Source: Bacteroidales bacterium
GTDB taxonomy: Bacteria > Bacteroidota > Bacteroidia > Bacteroidales > UBA7960
Length of the DNA stretch: 5,480 nucleotides
Assembly: GCA_003557965.1 (NCBI GenBank)
Contig: PWND01000006.1
Span: 1 to 5,480 of the forward strand
Direction of reading: 5' to 3'
A program made the translations under genes and the position numbers. Numbering within the stretch: the stretch's first letter is position 1; each line of letters opens with the position of its first letter. Of the stretch, positions 5,327 through 5,480 are shown one piece after another. A model generated the notes under the pieces. The model had not been told where the DNA came from. It saw nothing but the letters and a program-made list of their open reading frames with translations, and made no database searches.

Positions 5327-5480
5327 ATGATGTCAAAAGTAATTAAATTACGAAAAGGCTTAAATATCCCCCTGGCTGGTGAGGCAGAAAGGATACTTAC
5401 AACTTCTCCCCGGGCTGATATGTATGCTATTAAGCCCCCTGATTTTCATGGATTAACACCAAAGATGTTAATTAAAGAAG
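5327..5480 (+). CDS. nqrA: Na+-translocating NADH:quinone reductase subunit A, N-terminus only
   Basis: The first 51 codons are present before the right edge cuts the gene; full-length NqrA is about 445-490 residues. The protein starts MMSKVIKLRKGLNIPLAGEA, and the block KPPDFHGLTPKMLIKE at 36-51 is a close match to what I recall of Bacteroidota NqrA. NqrA is the peripheral cytoplasmic subunit of the six-subunit Na+-NQR complex (NqrA-F), which moves electrons from NADH to a quinone while pumping sodium out, and it contributes to quinone binding. Two ATG codons stand in tandem at 5327 and 5330; relatives usually begin MSKVIK, so the second may be the real start. nqrB-F are expected to follow to the right, but this cannot be seen. 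Confidence 0.93.
   Translation, partial: MMSKVIKLRKGLNIPLAGEAERILTTSPRADMYAIKPPDFHGLTPKMLIKE

Noticed and set aside
1..5480. Possibility of a novel defence, mobile or biosynthetic system
   Set aside because: Nearly every gene matches a known housekeeping or secretion family; there is no transposase, integrase, repeat array or unusual multi-gene cassette, and composition looks even across the window.

Overview
This window looks like an ordinary chromosomal segment of a member of the Bacteroidota. The evidence is the gene content: a type IX secretion (T9SS) plug protein, a small membrane-anchored protein of a family I know only from this phylum, a Bacteroidetes-type NqrA, and a heptose kinase present without its nucleotidyltransferase half. 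The DNA is AT-rich. None of the seven start codons has a Shine-Dalgarno sequence, only A/T-rich leaders. Two upstream regions carry matches to the Bacteroidota -7 promoter element TAnnTTTG.

Layout. Positions 1-2784 hold three minus-strand genes, read right to left with gaps of only 5 and 13 bases. They encode a class I aminotransferase of the aspartate/prephenate type, a PfkB-family D-glycero-beta-D-manno-heptose-7-phosphate kinase, and the N-terminal three quarters of the menaquinone methyltransferase MenG/UbiE, which runs off the left edge. A 183-base divergent region (2785-2967) separates this operon from two plus-strand genes: a 171-residue membrane-anchored protein of unknown function and a 68-residue ThiS-type sulfur carrier ending in Gly-Gly. 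ThiS converges, with 4 bases between stop codons, on the minus-strand T9SS plug gene (3710-5092). A second divergent region (5093-5326) then leads into the first 51 codons of nqrA, which runs off the right edge.

How the genes relate. Most are housekeeping genes: amino-acid and aromatic metabolism, LPS heptose precursor synthesis, quinone synthesis, a thiamine sulfur carrier, and the sodium-pumping NADH:quinone reductase. MenG makes the menaquinone that the Na+-NQR complex reduces, but the two genes are far apart here and on opposite strands. The plug protein implies that the organism has a T9SS encoded elsewhere.

I found no mobile element, CRISPR array, tRNA, rRNA or clear defence or biosynthetic system. 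The points most worth following up are the unknown membrane protein paired with an orphan ThiS, the prephenate-type active-site residues in the aminotransferase, a terminator-like hairpin inside the plug gene, and inverted repeats in the nqrA promoter.
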